Positions 1 through 6,930 of a DNA stretch of 11,027 nucleotides are shown here, in pieces. Below the pieces are notes generated by a model. The model saw only the letters and a list, made by a program, of their open reading frames with translations, was not told the DNA's origin and did no database searches. Numbering within the stretch: the first letter of the stretch is position 1; each line of letters opens with the position of its first letter. A program made the translations under genes and the position numbers. Origin of the DNA: CAYVBE01 sp964448935 (GTDB taxonomy: Bacteria > Planctomycetota > Brocadiia > SM23-32); assembly GCA_964448935.1 (NCBI GenBank), contig CAYVBE010000146.1, positions 1 through 11,027 on the forward strand, given 5' to 3'.

Positions 1-903
1 GCAGAGCAGTCCGCCGGGCCGGAGTTGACCATCGCCGTCTCGGTGCCCGCCGCGGACCACGGCTGGACCGCCGGCGTCGGCTGGTGGGCGCGCCGCGCCA
101 TGGACCTCTATCCGGACGTGAACTGGGTATATGCCACCGCCCAGAACCCGGAGAAGCAGATATCCGACATCAAGGACATGATGGCCCAGCAGAAACTGGA
201 CGGCATGGTGGTGCTGGCCACCGAGTCGGCGCCGCTGACCCCCGTCGCCAAACAGGTCCACGAGAACGGCATCTATCTGGTGAATGTGGACCGCGGATTC
301 CTGGAACCGGTGGCGGACCTGTTCATCGAAGGTGACAACGAGGCATTCGGCCGCAAGAGCGCCAAGTTCATGGTGGACAAGCTCGACGGCGATGGCAGAA
401 TCATCATCCTGGAAGGCATCCCGTCCACGGTCAACACCGACCGCGTCGAGGCCGCCATGGAGGTCTTCAACAAGCACCCGGACATTGAGGTGCTGGCCAG
501 CCAGTCCGGCATGTGGAACCGCGAGAAATCCCACGAGGTCATGAAAAACCTGTTGACGCAGCACCCCGACTTCGACGCGATCTGGGCTGCGGACGACGAC
601 ATGGCGCTGGGTGTGGAGCAGGCCCTGAAGGAGGCCGGCAAGACGGAGGACATCTGGATACTGGGCGGCGCGGGCATGAACGACATCGTCAAACGCGTCA
701 TGGAGGAGGACCCGCTCTACCCGGCCGACATCACCTATCCGCCGTCCATGATCGCGGTGGGCATCCACATGTGCGTCAGCAACCTGCGGGACGGCAAGAT
801 GGAGCAAGTCTCGGAGTTCATGCCCCGTCACATGAAGCTCGACGTGCAGCTCATCACCCCGGAGAACGCGGGGCAGTTCTACTTCCCCGAGTCGGTCTAC
901 TGA
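1..903 (+). CDS. Sugar ABC transporter periplasmic substrate-binding protein (5' end outside window)
   Basis: This is a periplasmic binding protein of the ribose/galactose type (Peripla_BP_4-like) that would capture a sugar and hand it to an ABC importer. The reading frame is open to the first base, so the signal peptide and true start lie upstream; the TTG at 25 is only an internal codon. Family marks are visible: an opening beta strand (LTIAVSVP), the segment QISDIKDMMAQQKLDGMVVLA typical of the first lobe, VNVDRG, the lobe-two entry GRIIILEGIPS followed by NTDRVEA, and the hinge region DAIWAADDDMALGVEQALKEAG. The protein ends in YFPESVY before a TGA at 901. No permease or ATPase gene is in the window, so the ligand cannot be stated. 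The next gene, an exported Gfo/Idh oxidoreductase 109 bp downstream, suggests a carbohydrate or polyol. The family call is secure; the substrate is unknown. Confidence 0.88.
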   Translation, partial: AEQSAGPELTIAVSVPAADHGWTAGVGWWARRAMDLYPDVNWVYATAQNPEKQISDIKDMMAQQKLDGMVVLATESAPLTPVAKQVHENGIYLVNVDRGFLEPVADLFIEGDNEAFGRKSAKFMVDKLDGDGRIIILEGIPSTVNTDRVEAAMEVFNKHPDIEVLASQSGMWNREKSHEVMKNLLTQHPDFDAIWAADDDMALGVEQALKEAGKTEDIWILGGAGMNDIVKRVMEEDPLYPADITYPPSMIAVGIHMCVSNLRDGKMEQVSEFMPRHMKLDVQLITPENAGQFYFPESVY

Positions 904-1012
904 TCTGCCGGGGCGCGCCCCTGCCGATGCAGCGAGGACCGAGGCGTTTTGCTCTCGGCCAAACACACGGACCACTCGCTCTGTGTAAATCACAAAAGAG
1001 GGATAACCAGGT

Positions 1013-2368
1013 ATGACGCATGAAGACGGCGGGAAAGACAACTCCTCAAACGACCGGCGTCTCGAGATGGGCCGGCGCGCGTTTCTGGCGTCTGCCGCTG
1101 CGGCGGGAGCGGGAATGGCGTTCGGCATCGGCTCGGGATCGGCTTACGGCGCGACCAGCTCGGACGAACTCAACTGCGCCATCATCGGCACCGGCTCCCA
1201 GGGAATGGTGCTGCTGCGGGACGCCCTGCGCATACCGGGCATCCGGTTCAAGGCCGTCTGCGACATCTGGGAGTACAGCCGGCGATACGGCAGCGGCGTG
1301 ATCCGCAGCACGAAACAGCCGGTGCCGAACGTGTACACGGATTACCGCGAGATGCTGGCCTCCGAGGACGACCTGCACGCCGTCCTGATCGCCACGCCGG
1401 ACTGGATGCACGCGGAACACGCCGTAGCCTGCATCGAGGCCGGGCTGCACGTGTACTGCGAGAAGGAGATGTCCAACAGCCTGGAGGGCGCCCGGCGCAT
1501 CGTCGAGGCCGCGCAGGAAAGCGACCGGCTGGTGCAGATCGGCCACCAGCGTCGAAGCAACCCCTTCTACCAGCACGGTTTGCAACTGATTGAGAAGGAC
1601 GAAGCCGTCGGCCGCATCACCTCCTGCTACGGCCAGTGGCACCGCGCCGCGCAGGGGAAAGCCACGGTGCCGGATCGGCTCACGATATCCAAAGATATCC
1701 TGGAGAAGTACGGCTACGGCACCATGGACCGCTTCCGCAACTGGCGGTGGTACCGCAAATACTCCGGCGGCCCCATCGCCGACCTGGGGTCGCACCAGAT
1801 AGACATCTTCAACTGGGTCCTGCATACCGGCCCCTCTCGGGTGGTCGCCAGCGGCGGCGTGGATTACTACGAAGACGGCCGGGAGTGGTACGACCAGATC
1901 CTGGCCAATTACGTGTACGAGACCGAGGCGGGACCGGTCCGTGCCCACTATCAGGTGCTGAACACGAGCAGTTTCGGCGGTTACTTCGAGACGTTCATGG
2001 GCGACCGCGGCACCATCAACATCTCGGAGGATGTCAGCAAGTGCTTCTACGTGCCCGAGCCCACCAAGTCGGCCCCGGAGTGGGTGGACAAGGCGGACCG
2101 CGTCGAGAAGCAGGGCTCCAGCGCCATCGCGCTGATCGGCGAATCGCGCAAGGAAGGCGAGGAGCAGAAGGAAACCATCAAGCCCGAGCTGAAGAAGCCC
2201 ATCCACCAGTTCCACCTGGAGAACTTCTTCAGCGCCATTCGGGACGGCACGCCGCTGACCTGCCCGGTCGAGGTAGGCTACGAGACCGCCGTCAGCGTGC
2301 TGAACGTCAACAAGGCCATTGAGCAGGGCTCCGCGGTGGACTTCGAGCCGACTGATTTCCAGGCCTGA
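1013..2368 (+). CDS. Tat-exported Gfo/Idh/MocA family oxidoreductase
   Basis: A 451-residue NAD(P)-dependent sugar or polyol dehydrogenase-like protein. The N-terminus carries a twin-arginine signal, MGRRAFLASA (residues 19-28), then an Ala/Gly-rich hydrophobic stretch to about residue 47, so it probably acts in the periplasm with a cofactor loaded before export, as in Zymomonas glucose-fructose oxidoreductase. The Rossmann motif GTGSQG is at 59-64. The usual EKP catalytic-lysine motif reads EKEM (K151). The GGPIADLGSHQIDIFNW block supplies the expected Asp257 and His261. The start at ATG 1013 is preceded by AGAGG at 997-1001 with about 11 bases of spacing; starting at Met19 would remove residues ahead of the Tat motif but leave the arginines. 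It follows the sugar-binding protein and lies 41 bp before nqrD, so it may share a transcript with the Nqr cluster. The substrate cannot be named. Confidence 0.9.
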   Translation: MTHEDGGKDNSSNDRRLEMGRRAFLASAAAAGAGMAFGIGSGSAYGATSSDELNCAIIGTGSQGMVLLRDALRIPGIRFKAVCDIWEYSRRYGSGVIRSTKQPVPNVYTDYREMLASEDDLHAVLIATPDWMHAEHAVACIEAGLHVYCEKEMSNSLEGARRIVEAAQESDRLVQIGHQRRSNPFYQHGLQLIEKDEAVGRITSCYGQWHRAAQGKATVPDRLTISKDILEKYGYGTMDRFRNWRWYRKYSGGPIADLGSHQIDIFNWVLHTGPSRVVASGGVDYYEDGREWYDQILANYVYETEAGPVRAHYQVLNTSSFGGYFETFMGDRGTINISEDVSKCFYVPEPTKSAPEWVDKADRVEKQGSSAIALIGESRKEGEEQKETIKPELKKPIHQFHLENFFSAIRDGTPLTCPVEVGYETAVSVLNVNKAIEQGSAVDFEPTDFQA

Positions 2369-2409
2369 CCCCGCCGGGACAGCCTTTCCGAATATCCTGG
2401 GTTACCGCG

Positions 2410-3066
2410 ATGGCCAGAGCCGGCACATTCGGCGCGGGACAGGAGACGCTGACGCCCCTGAAGGAGGGCGTGGGCGTCAACAACCCCATCGTGTATCAAT
2501 CGCTGGGCATCTGCTCCGCGCTGGCCGTCACCAACCAGTTGGACAAGACGCTGGTGATGTGCGCCAGCCTGACCTTCGTGGCCACGCTGAGCTGCACGGC
2601 GGTTTCTGTGCTCCGCCACTACACGCCCCGCCGCGTGCGGATGATCACCCAGATGCTCATCATCGCAACACTGGTGATTCTGGTGGACCTTTACCTGCGA
2701 AGCCACTGGATCCACATGCGCGACGCCCTGGGACCGTACCTGGAACTGATCATCACGAACTGCCTGATCATGGGCCGGTGCGAGGCGTTCGCCTCCCGCG
2801 AGCCGCCGCTGCGGGCGGCCGTGGACGGCCTTGGCGCCTCCCTGGGCTACAGCGCCGTGCTCTGCGCCATCGCCATCATGCGGGAACCCATCGGCAGCGG
2901 AACGCTCCTCGGCTGGGAGCTGTTCCCCGAGGGCTTCATGCCCGTCCGCCTGGCAGCCATGGCGCCGGGCGCGTTCCTTGCAATGGGCGTTGTGGTGTGG
3001 GTAGTCCGCGCCATCTGGCCCGAAGTCGAATCGGATACCCCGCCGGCCATGCACGGGGAGGCATGA
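2410..3066 (+). CDS. nqrD: NqrD/RnfE-family subunit of a Na+-NQR-like complex
   Basis: A 218-residue integral membrane protein with about six hydrophobic segments, homologous to NqrD (and RnfE). Together with NqrE it holds an intramembrane 2Fe-2S centre that passes electrons across the membrane. The two ligand cysteines are in place: Cys35 in LGICSALAVT and Cys118 in IITNCLIMGR. Other family blocks are NNPIVYQ at the start, RMITQMLIIATLVILVD, GLGASLGY and the REPIGSGTLLG loop. The length fits the family (about 210 residues). ATG 2410 is the only plausible start: the frame is closed by a stop at 2353 and no ATG, GTG or TTG lies between. No clear Shine-Dalgarno sequence precedes it. The next gene, nqrE, starts one base after its stop. 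Choosing NqrD over RnfE rests mainly on the neighbouring nqrF gene. Confidence 0.93.
   Translation: MARAGTFGAGQETLTPLKEGVGVNNPIVYQSLGICSALAVTNQLDKTLVMCASLTFVATLSCTAVSVLRHYTPRRVRMITQMLIIATLVILVDLYLRSHWIHMRDALGPYLELIITNCLIMGRCEAFASREPPLRAAVDGLGASLGYSAVLCAIAIMREPIGSGTLLGWELFPEGFMPVRLAAMAPGAFLAMGVVVWVVRAIWPEVESDTPPAMHGEA
3055..3061 (+). promoter_or_regulatory. Strong ribosome-binding site for nqrE inside nqrD
   Basis: GGGGAGG lies six bases before the nqrE ATG at 3068 and within the last codons of nqrD. It confirms the nqrE start and suggests re-initiation after nqrD. Confidence 0.75.
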
Positions 3067-3067
3067 G

Positions 3068-3685
3068 ATGGAAGACCCTCAGACAACCCACGCGGCGGTC
3101 ATCTTCCTGGCCGCCATGGTCACCAACAACATCCTGCTGGCCGACTTCCTGGGGCTCTGCTCCTTTATCGCCGTCTCCCGGACCATTCGCACCAGCTTTG
3201 GCCTCGGCATGGCGGTGGTGTTCGTCCTGGCCTGCACCACACCGCTGAACTACGCCATCTACCACGGCGTGCTGGCGGAGGGCGCCCCGCTCTGCGCCGC
3301 CGACCTGACCCACCTGAAGCTGGTGGTCTTCATCATGGTCATCGCCGCCTTCGTGCAACTGGTGGAGATGGTCATCGAGCGCTTCACGCCGGTGCTTTAC
3401 TACAATCTGGGCATCTTCCTGCCCCTCATCACCGTCAACTGCGCCATCCTGGGCGCCAGCCTGTTCATGCTGGAACGCGGCTACGGCATGATGCAGACCG
3501 TGGGTTACGGCATAGGCTCCGGGCTGGGGTGGGCGCTGGCGATCTGCCTGATGGCGGGAATACGACAGCGGCTGCAGCACTCGGACGTGCCCAAACCCCT
3601 GCAGGGGCTGGGCATCACCATGATCGTGACCGGCCTGATGGCCGTGGCGTTCCTGGGCTTTTCCGGCATGGCGCGTATCCAGTAG
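3068..3685 (+). CDS. nqrE: NqrE/RnfA-family subunit of a Na+-NQR-like complex
   Basis: A 205-residue membrane protein, the inverted-topology partner of NqrD. It should supply the other two ligands of the shared intramembrane 2Fe-2S cluster: Cys31 in FLGLCSFIAVS and Cys125 in PLITVNCAILGA. Other diagnostic blocks are RTSFGLGMAVVFVLA, QLVEMVIERF, LYYNLGIFLPLITVNC, GYGIGSGLGWALAI and the C-terminal KPLQGLGITMIVTGLMA. The length matches NqrE (about 200). The start at ATG 3068 has a strong ribosome-binding site, GGGGAGG at 3055-3061, six bases upstream, inside the end of nqrD. The one-base intergenic gap implies coupled translation. The protein resembles NqrE more than RnfA in its SDVPKPLQGLGI tail, in keeping with the NqrF that follows. 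Confidence 0.94.
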   Translation: MEDPQTTHAAVIFLAAMVTNNILLADFLGLCSFIAVSRTIRTSFGLGMAVVFVLACTTPLNYAIYHGVLAEGAPLCAADLTHLKLVVFIMVIAAFVQLVEMVIERFTPVLYYNLGIFLPLITVNCAILGASLFMLERGYGMMQTVGYGIGSGLGWALAICLMAGIRQRLQHSDVPKPLQGLGITMIVTGLMAVAFLGFSGMARIQ

Positions 3686-3693
3686 CAAAACAC

Positions 3694-4785
3694 ATGGTTG
3701 AGACACTCATATACTCGGTCCTCACGATGGCCCTGGTGGGAGGCTTCTTCGCCGCCGCCCTGCTGGTGGCGGACCGCCTCCTGGCCGACTACGGCATCTG
3801 CACGGTCAATGTGAACGAGCAGGAAGAGCTGTCCATCGAGGGCGGATGCACTGTGCTGGACGCGCTTTACGACAACCGCATCTTCCTGCCCTCCGGCTGC
3901 GGCGGGCAAGGCACGTGCGGCCACTGCAAGGTGAAGGTGCTCTCCGGGGGCGGACCCGTCCTGCCGACCGAACTCCCCCTGCTCACGCGCGAAGAGATGA
4001 GCGAGGGGGTCCGGCTGGCCTGCCAGGTGAAGGTGAAGGAGAACATCGAGCTCTGGATCAAGGAAGAGTACTTCAACATCCAGGAGTTCGAGGCCGTGGT
4101 GGCCGCCACCCGCATGTTGACGCACGACATGCGGCAGATACGGCTGCGGCTGGTGGAGCCGGAGCAGATCGAGTTCCGACCCGGACAATACGTGCAGGTG
4201 GAGGTGCCCGCGCGCGGCGGCCCCGTGCACAGGGCCTATTCCATTGCCTCGCCGCCCGAGGAGCAGAACATGGTGGAGCTGATCGTGCGGTTGATCCACG
4301 GAGGCGTGGGCTCGACCTACCTGCACCGGGTTGAGGTGGGCGACGAGGTGCGGTTCACGGGGCCGTACGGCGACTTCGCGCTCAGCGACGATCCGGAGAC
4401 GGAGATCGTCTGCGTGGCCGGCGGCTGCGGCATCGCGCCCGTAAAATCCATCCTTCAGCACCTGGAGCGGAAATACCCGGACCGCCCCTTCAGCCTGTTC
4501 TTCGGGGTTCGGACGCAGGAGGACGTGTTCCTGAGGGAGGAGCTTGATGAACGGACCGAGCGGAACCCCAACTTCCGCGTCTGTTACGCCCTCTCGGAGC
4601 CGGAGGCGGGAACGGAGTGGGACGGGGAAACGGGGTTCATTCATCTGGCCGTGGACAAGCACCTGCAGGGAAAGCGCCCGCGGCAGGCGTTTCTGTGCGG
4701 CCCGGAGCCCATGATCGAGGCCACCGAGCAGGTACTGAAATCGCGGGGCGTCCCGGAGGACGACATCTACTACGATAGCTGGTGA
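3694..4785 (+). CDS. nqrF: NqrF, NADH-oxidising FAD/2Fe-2S subunit of Na+-NQR-like complex
   Basis: This 363-residue protein is the electron entry point: NADH reduces FAD, which reduces a plant-type 2Fe-2S cluster on the cytoplasmic side. Domains in order: an N-terminal membrane helix (residues 5-26); a ferredoxin domain with Cys69, Cys75, Cys78 and Cys110 (GCGGQGTCGHCKV ... RLACQV); the FAD-binding barrel with FRPGQYVQVEVP and RAYSIAS (180-186); and the NAD domain with GGCGIAP (243-249) and a late LCGPEPMIEA. The start at ATG 3694 lies 8 bp after nqrE and gives the proper N-terminal anchor; upstream in-frame codons only read through nqrE. It is shorter than typical NqrF (about 405 residues), mainly because the insertion before the RAYS motif is missing. 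The ending DDIYYDSW also differs from the common YDDFG tail. NqrF separates Nqr from Rnf complexes, so this gene fixes the complex type. Confidence 0.93.
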   Translation: MVETLIYSVLTMALVGGFFAAALLVADRLLADYGICTVNVNEQEELSIEGGCTVLDALYDNRIFLPSGCGGQGTCGHCKVKVLSGGGPVLPTELPLLTREEMSEGVRLACQVKVKENIELWIKEEYFNIQEFEAVVAATRMLTHDMRQIRLRLVEPEQIEFRPGQYVQVEVPARGGPVHRAYSIASPPEEQNMVELIVRLIHGGVGSTYLHRVEVGDEVRFTGPYGDFALSDDPETEIVCVAGGCGIAPVKSILQHLERKYPDRPFSLFFGVRTQEDVFLREELDERTERNPNFRVCYALSEPEAGTEWDGETGFIHLAVDKHLQGKRPRQAFLCGPEPMIEATEQVLKSRGVPEDDIYYDSW

Positions 4786-4789
4786 CGGC

Positions 4790-5716
4790 ATGCCCGGTCC
4801 TTTGACCAGAATTGCACGCGGCGTCGGCGACCTTGCCTTCGCGGACAGGGACGCGCCGGCCCCGGCGGAGCATCTGCCTTCGGGCATCCGGCTGCGGCGC
4901 TACATGGTGGCCGCCGCGGCGTGCGCCCTGCCCTGCCTGGCGGTCGCGGCGTTCTTCCTTGGCAGTCGCGTCCTGCTCATGGCAGCGGTCAGCTTTGCAA
5001 TGGCGTGGCCGATCGAGCAAGTGGTGGCCCGGCTGAGGGGCAGACGTCTGCGCGGCGGCGCACTGACCGTGGCCTTCCTGCTGGCCCTGGTGCTGCCGGT
5101 CAGCCTGCCGCTGTGGCTGGTGGCCCTGACGGCCGCTTTCGGCACGTTCTTCGGCAAGGAGGTCTTCGGCGGGACGGGCCACAGCGTGTTCAACCCGGTA
5201 CTGATCGGCAAGGCATTCGTGACGGTCAGCTTCCCCACGCTGACGACCGGTCCCTCGTTCACCGGCCTGAGCATGTCAGCAATCCGGCAGGTGGGAAGTA
5301 TGCACCTGGCGGCTGCGGAAGTGGGGGCGGCCGTGATCGTGGCGATCGGTGTGGTGTTGCTGCTGTGGCGCGCCGTGGACTGGCGCGTGCCGGCGACGAC
5401 TATCGCGGCGGGGCTGGCGGCGGTTTTCGCGCTCGGCCGGCTCGCCCTCGGCGATGCGCCGACCCTCTACCGGTTCCTGCTGGGCGGCGGGTTCCTGTTC
5501 GGAGCGCTGGTGCTGGCGGGCGATCCGGGCACCGCACCGGGGACGCACGGGGCGCGCTGCGCCTACGGGCTGTTGATCGGCGTCCTGGCGGCCCTGATAG
5601 CCACCTTCACCGAGAACGCCGACTACGCCATGTATGCCATACTGCTGGGCAACGTGGCGGCCCCCACGATGGACGCGACCGCGCTGGGAGAGACCGGGGG
5701 CGAGGGGCAGCCATGA
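4790..5716 (+). CDS. nqrB: Short NqrB/RnfD-family membrane subunit lacking a visible FMN motif
   Basis: A 308-residue polytopic membrane protein of the NqrB/RnfD family, four bases after nqrF. In a standard Na+-NQR, NqrB carries covalent FMN and riboflavin and forms much of the quinone-reducing and ion-translocating part. Recognisable blocks are LPSGIRLRRYMV at the start of the first helix, ALVLPVSLPLWLVAL, GKEVFGGTGHSVFNPVLIGKAF (122-143), LLLWRAVDWRVP, GDPGTAP and the last helix AILLGNVAAPTMD. Two things are odd. It is about 100 residues shorter than Vibrio NqrB. The segment after FNP, where NqrB has S(T)GAT with the FMN threonine, reads TTGPSFTGLSMSAI and holds no such motif. The frame is intact with no sign of a frameshift. 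The start at ATG 4790 is by position and N-terminal fit; its ribosome-binding site is weak. The family is sure; whether it binds flavin is doubtful. Confidence 0.85.
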   Translation: MPGPLTRIARGVGDLAFADRDAPAPAEHLPSGIRLRRYMVAAAACALPCLAVAAFFLGSRVLLMAAVSFAMAWPIEQVVARLRGRRLRGGALTVAFLLALVLPVSLPLWLVALTAAFGTFFGKEVFGGTGHSVFNPVLIGKAFVTVSFPTLTTGPSFTGLSMSAIRQVGSMHLAAAEVGAAVIVAIGVVLLLWRAVDWRVPATTIAAGLAAVFALGRLALGDAPTLYRFLLGGGFLFGALVLAGDPGTAPGTHGARCAYGLLIGVLAALIATFTENADYAMYAILLGNVAAPTMDATALGETGGEGQP

Positions 5717-6930
5717 GACAGAAGCTATACCCCATCGCGTTCACGGTCCTGTTGAGCAGCCTCTGCGGCGTGGCCATCGCCGGCGCACAGATTATGTGGG
5801 GACCGCTGATCGAGGCGCTGGAACAGTATGAGAAGCAGGAGGCAGTCCTTTCGGTCTTCGGGATCGTCGAACCGGGAGAGTACCGGCCCAAACGTGTGAC
5901 CGAGATCTATGAGGAGCACGTTTCGAAAGAACGGAAAGGCGAGATGCTCCTCTACAAGATCGAGGACCCGCAGGGCGAGCCGCTGGGGGTGGCCTTCGAC
6001 GTGAACGGGAAGGGCAGGAACGGCGACGTCTTCGGCGTCATGGCCCTCGCGCCCGACCGCGAGACCGTCCGCGGCGTGCGATTCTATCGTCACAAGGAGA
6101 CCCCCGGCTACGGGGGCAAGATATCCACGCCCTGGTTCACCAACATGTTTGTCGGCAAGGAGATAACGGGACCGGACGGCACCCCCGGCTTCGAGGTGAG
6201 CATCCGAGGCAAAGGGCCGCGCAAGGTGGACGCCATAACCGGCGCCAGCCAGACGACGCGTAACATCGTGGGCGTCATCAACCGGCGCATCCGGGAGTTC
6301 ATCTCCGGCGGGCGGGAGGTGAAGCCCTTCGAGTTGGATCTGCCGGAGCCGGTCTCTTCCGACATCGGGCTGAACATAGACGTGCAGGACCTCGTGAAAC
6401 CCACCGGCAAGGCGCGCCCGCCCCTCATGGCGCCGCCGGGCACGAACAACGTGGCGCGGGGCAAACCGGTGACCTCCGGCGCCGGCTTCACCATCATCGG
6501 CGAGTTCTCGCAGATCACCGATGGCGTGAAGGAAGCCGGCTTCGGCAATTTCGTCGAGATGATGGGCGGACTGCAGTGGGTTCAGATAGACCTGGAGCAG
6601 CCGTGCGAGCTGTTCGCAATCCTGTTCTGGCACGAGCACACAGAGCCCCGCGTGTATTATGATGTAATCGTGCAGCTTGCGGACGATCCCGAGTTCACGC
6701 AGAACGTGCGGACGGTCTTCAACAACGATCGCGACAACTCGGCCGGTCTGGGCAAGGGCTCGGACATGCACTACGTGGACAATTACCAGGGCAAGCTCAT
6801 TCTGGTCGGCGGAGAGGTGGCCCGCTATGTGCGGCTTTACAGCAACGGCAATCACAAAGAAGACGTCAATCGCTACATCGAAGTCGAGGTATTCGGCATT
6901 CCCGTAGACTCACAGGGAGAAGATCAATGA
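5713..6930 (+). CDS. nqrC: NqrC-like FMN-binding protein fused to a C-terminal discoidin-like domain
   Basis: A 405-residue two-part protein. Residues 1-198 are NqrC: an N-terminal membrane anchor (about 6-28), a periplasmic FMN_bind domain with HKETPGYGGKI (127-137), and the flavin-attachment motif D173-AI-T176-GAS179-QT. ApbE normally links FMN by phosphoester to the last Ser/Thr of S/T-G-A-T/S, so Ser179 is the expected site. After a linker rich in Pro and acidic residues, residues 232-399 form a discoidin (F5/8 type C-like) domain: N-V-A-R-G-K-P-V-T, ITDG, WVQIDL, RVYYDVIVQ, VFNND, RYVRLYSNGN, IEVEVFG. Ordinary NqrC stops near 260 residues, so the fusion is unusual. The start at ATG 5713 overlaps the nqrB stop as ATGA and has GAGGGG at 5702-5707, five bases upstream. 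The module probably binds carbohydrate or another surface ligand; that is inferred from the domain family. Confidence 0.9.
   Translation: MRQKLYPIAFTVLLSSLCGVAIAGAQIMWGPLIEALEQYEKQEAVLSVFGIVEPGEYRPKRVTEIYEEHVSKERKGEMLLYKIEDPQGEPLGVAFDVNGKGRNGDVFGVMALAPDRETVRGVRFYRHKETPGYGGKISTPWFTNMFVGKEITGPDGTPGFEVSIRGKGPRKVDAITGASQTTRNIVGVINRRIREFISGGREVKPFELDLPEPVSSDIGLNIDVQDLVKPTGKARPPLMAPPGTNNVARGKPVTSGAGFTIIGEFSQITDGVKEAGFGNFVEMMGGLQWVQIDLEQPCELFAILFWHEHTEPRVYYDVIVQLADDPEFTQNVRTVFNNDRDNSAGLGKGSDMHYVDNYQGKLILVGGEVARYVRLYSNGNHKEDVNRYIEVEVFGIPVDSQGEDQ
6406..6903 (+). repeat. Duplicated discoidin-domain segment, copy 1 (within nqrC)
   Basis: This segment encodes residues 232-397 of the NqrC fusion and is matched by the segment 740 bases downstream in the lipoprotein gene. 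The first 18 bases (6406-6423) are identical between copies, and shorter identical runs occur around the VFNND and YSNGN codons. The translated match is gap-free over 155 residues from 6439. Confidence 0.85.

Noticed and set aside
910..921. Perfect GC palindrome GGGGCGCGCCCC just after the first gene's stop
   Set aside because: It has no loop and no following T-run, so it does not work as an intrinsic terminator. Chance occurrence is plausible in DNA this GC-rich.
982..994. TGTG-N5-CACA inverted repeat upstream of the Gfo/Idh gene, resembling a CRP-type site
   Set aside because: The half-sites are only four bases and the spacing does not match the consensus; it is too weak to call an operator.
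904..1012. Possible promoter in the 109-bp gap before the Gfo/Idh gene
   Set aside because: TGTAAA at 984-989 could be a -10, but no -35 box is found at usable spacing, so the gap may simply be an intra-operon spacer.
1046..2215. Long minus-strand open frame opposite the Gfo/Idh gene, and similar ones at 5725-6855, 6924-7634, 8591-9301 and 9223-10299
   Set aside because: All are shadows of well-supported plus-strand genes; none has recognisable domains or a convincing start signal.
3505..4887. Long open frame on the minus strand opposite nqrE/nqrF (460 codons)
   Set aside because: High GC content leaves the antisense frames open. Its product is His/Leu/Arg-rich low-complexity sequence with no family motif, while the plus strand encodes clear NqrE and NqrF.
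2410..6930. Assignment of the cluster as an Rnf (ferredoxin:NAD) complex
   Set aside because: NqrD/E/B/C are homologous to RnfE/A/D/G, but a true NqrF is present and no RnfB or RnfC gene is found, so Nqr is the better name.
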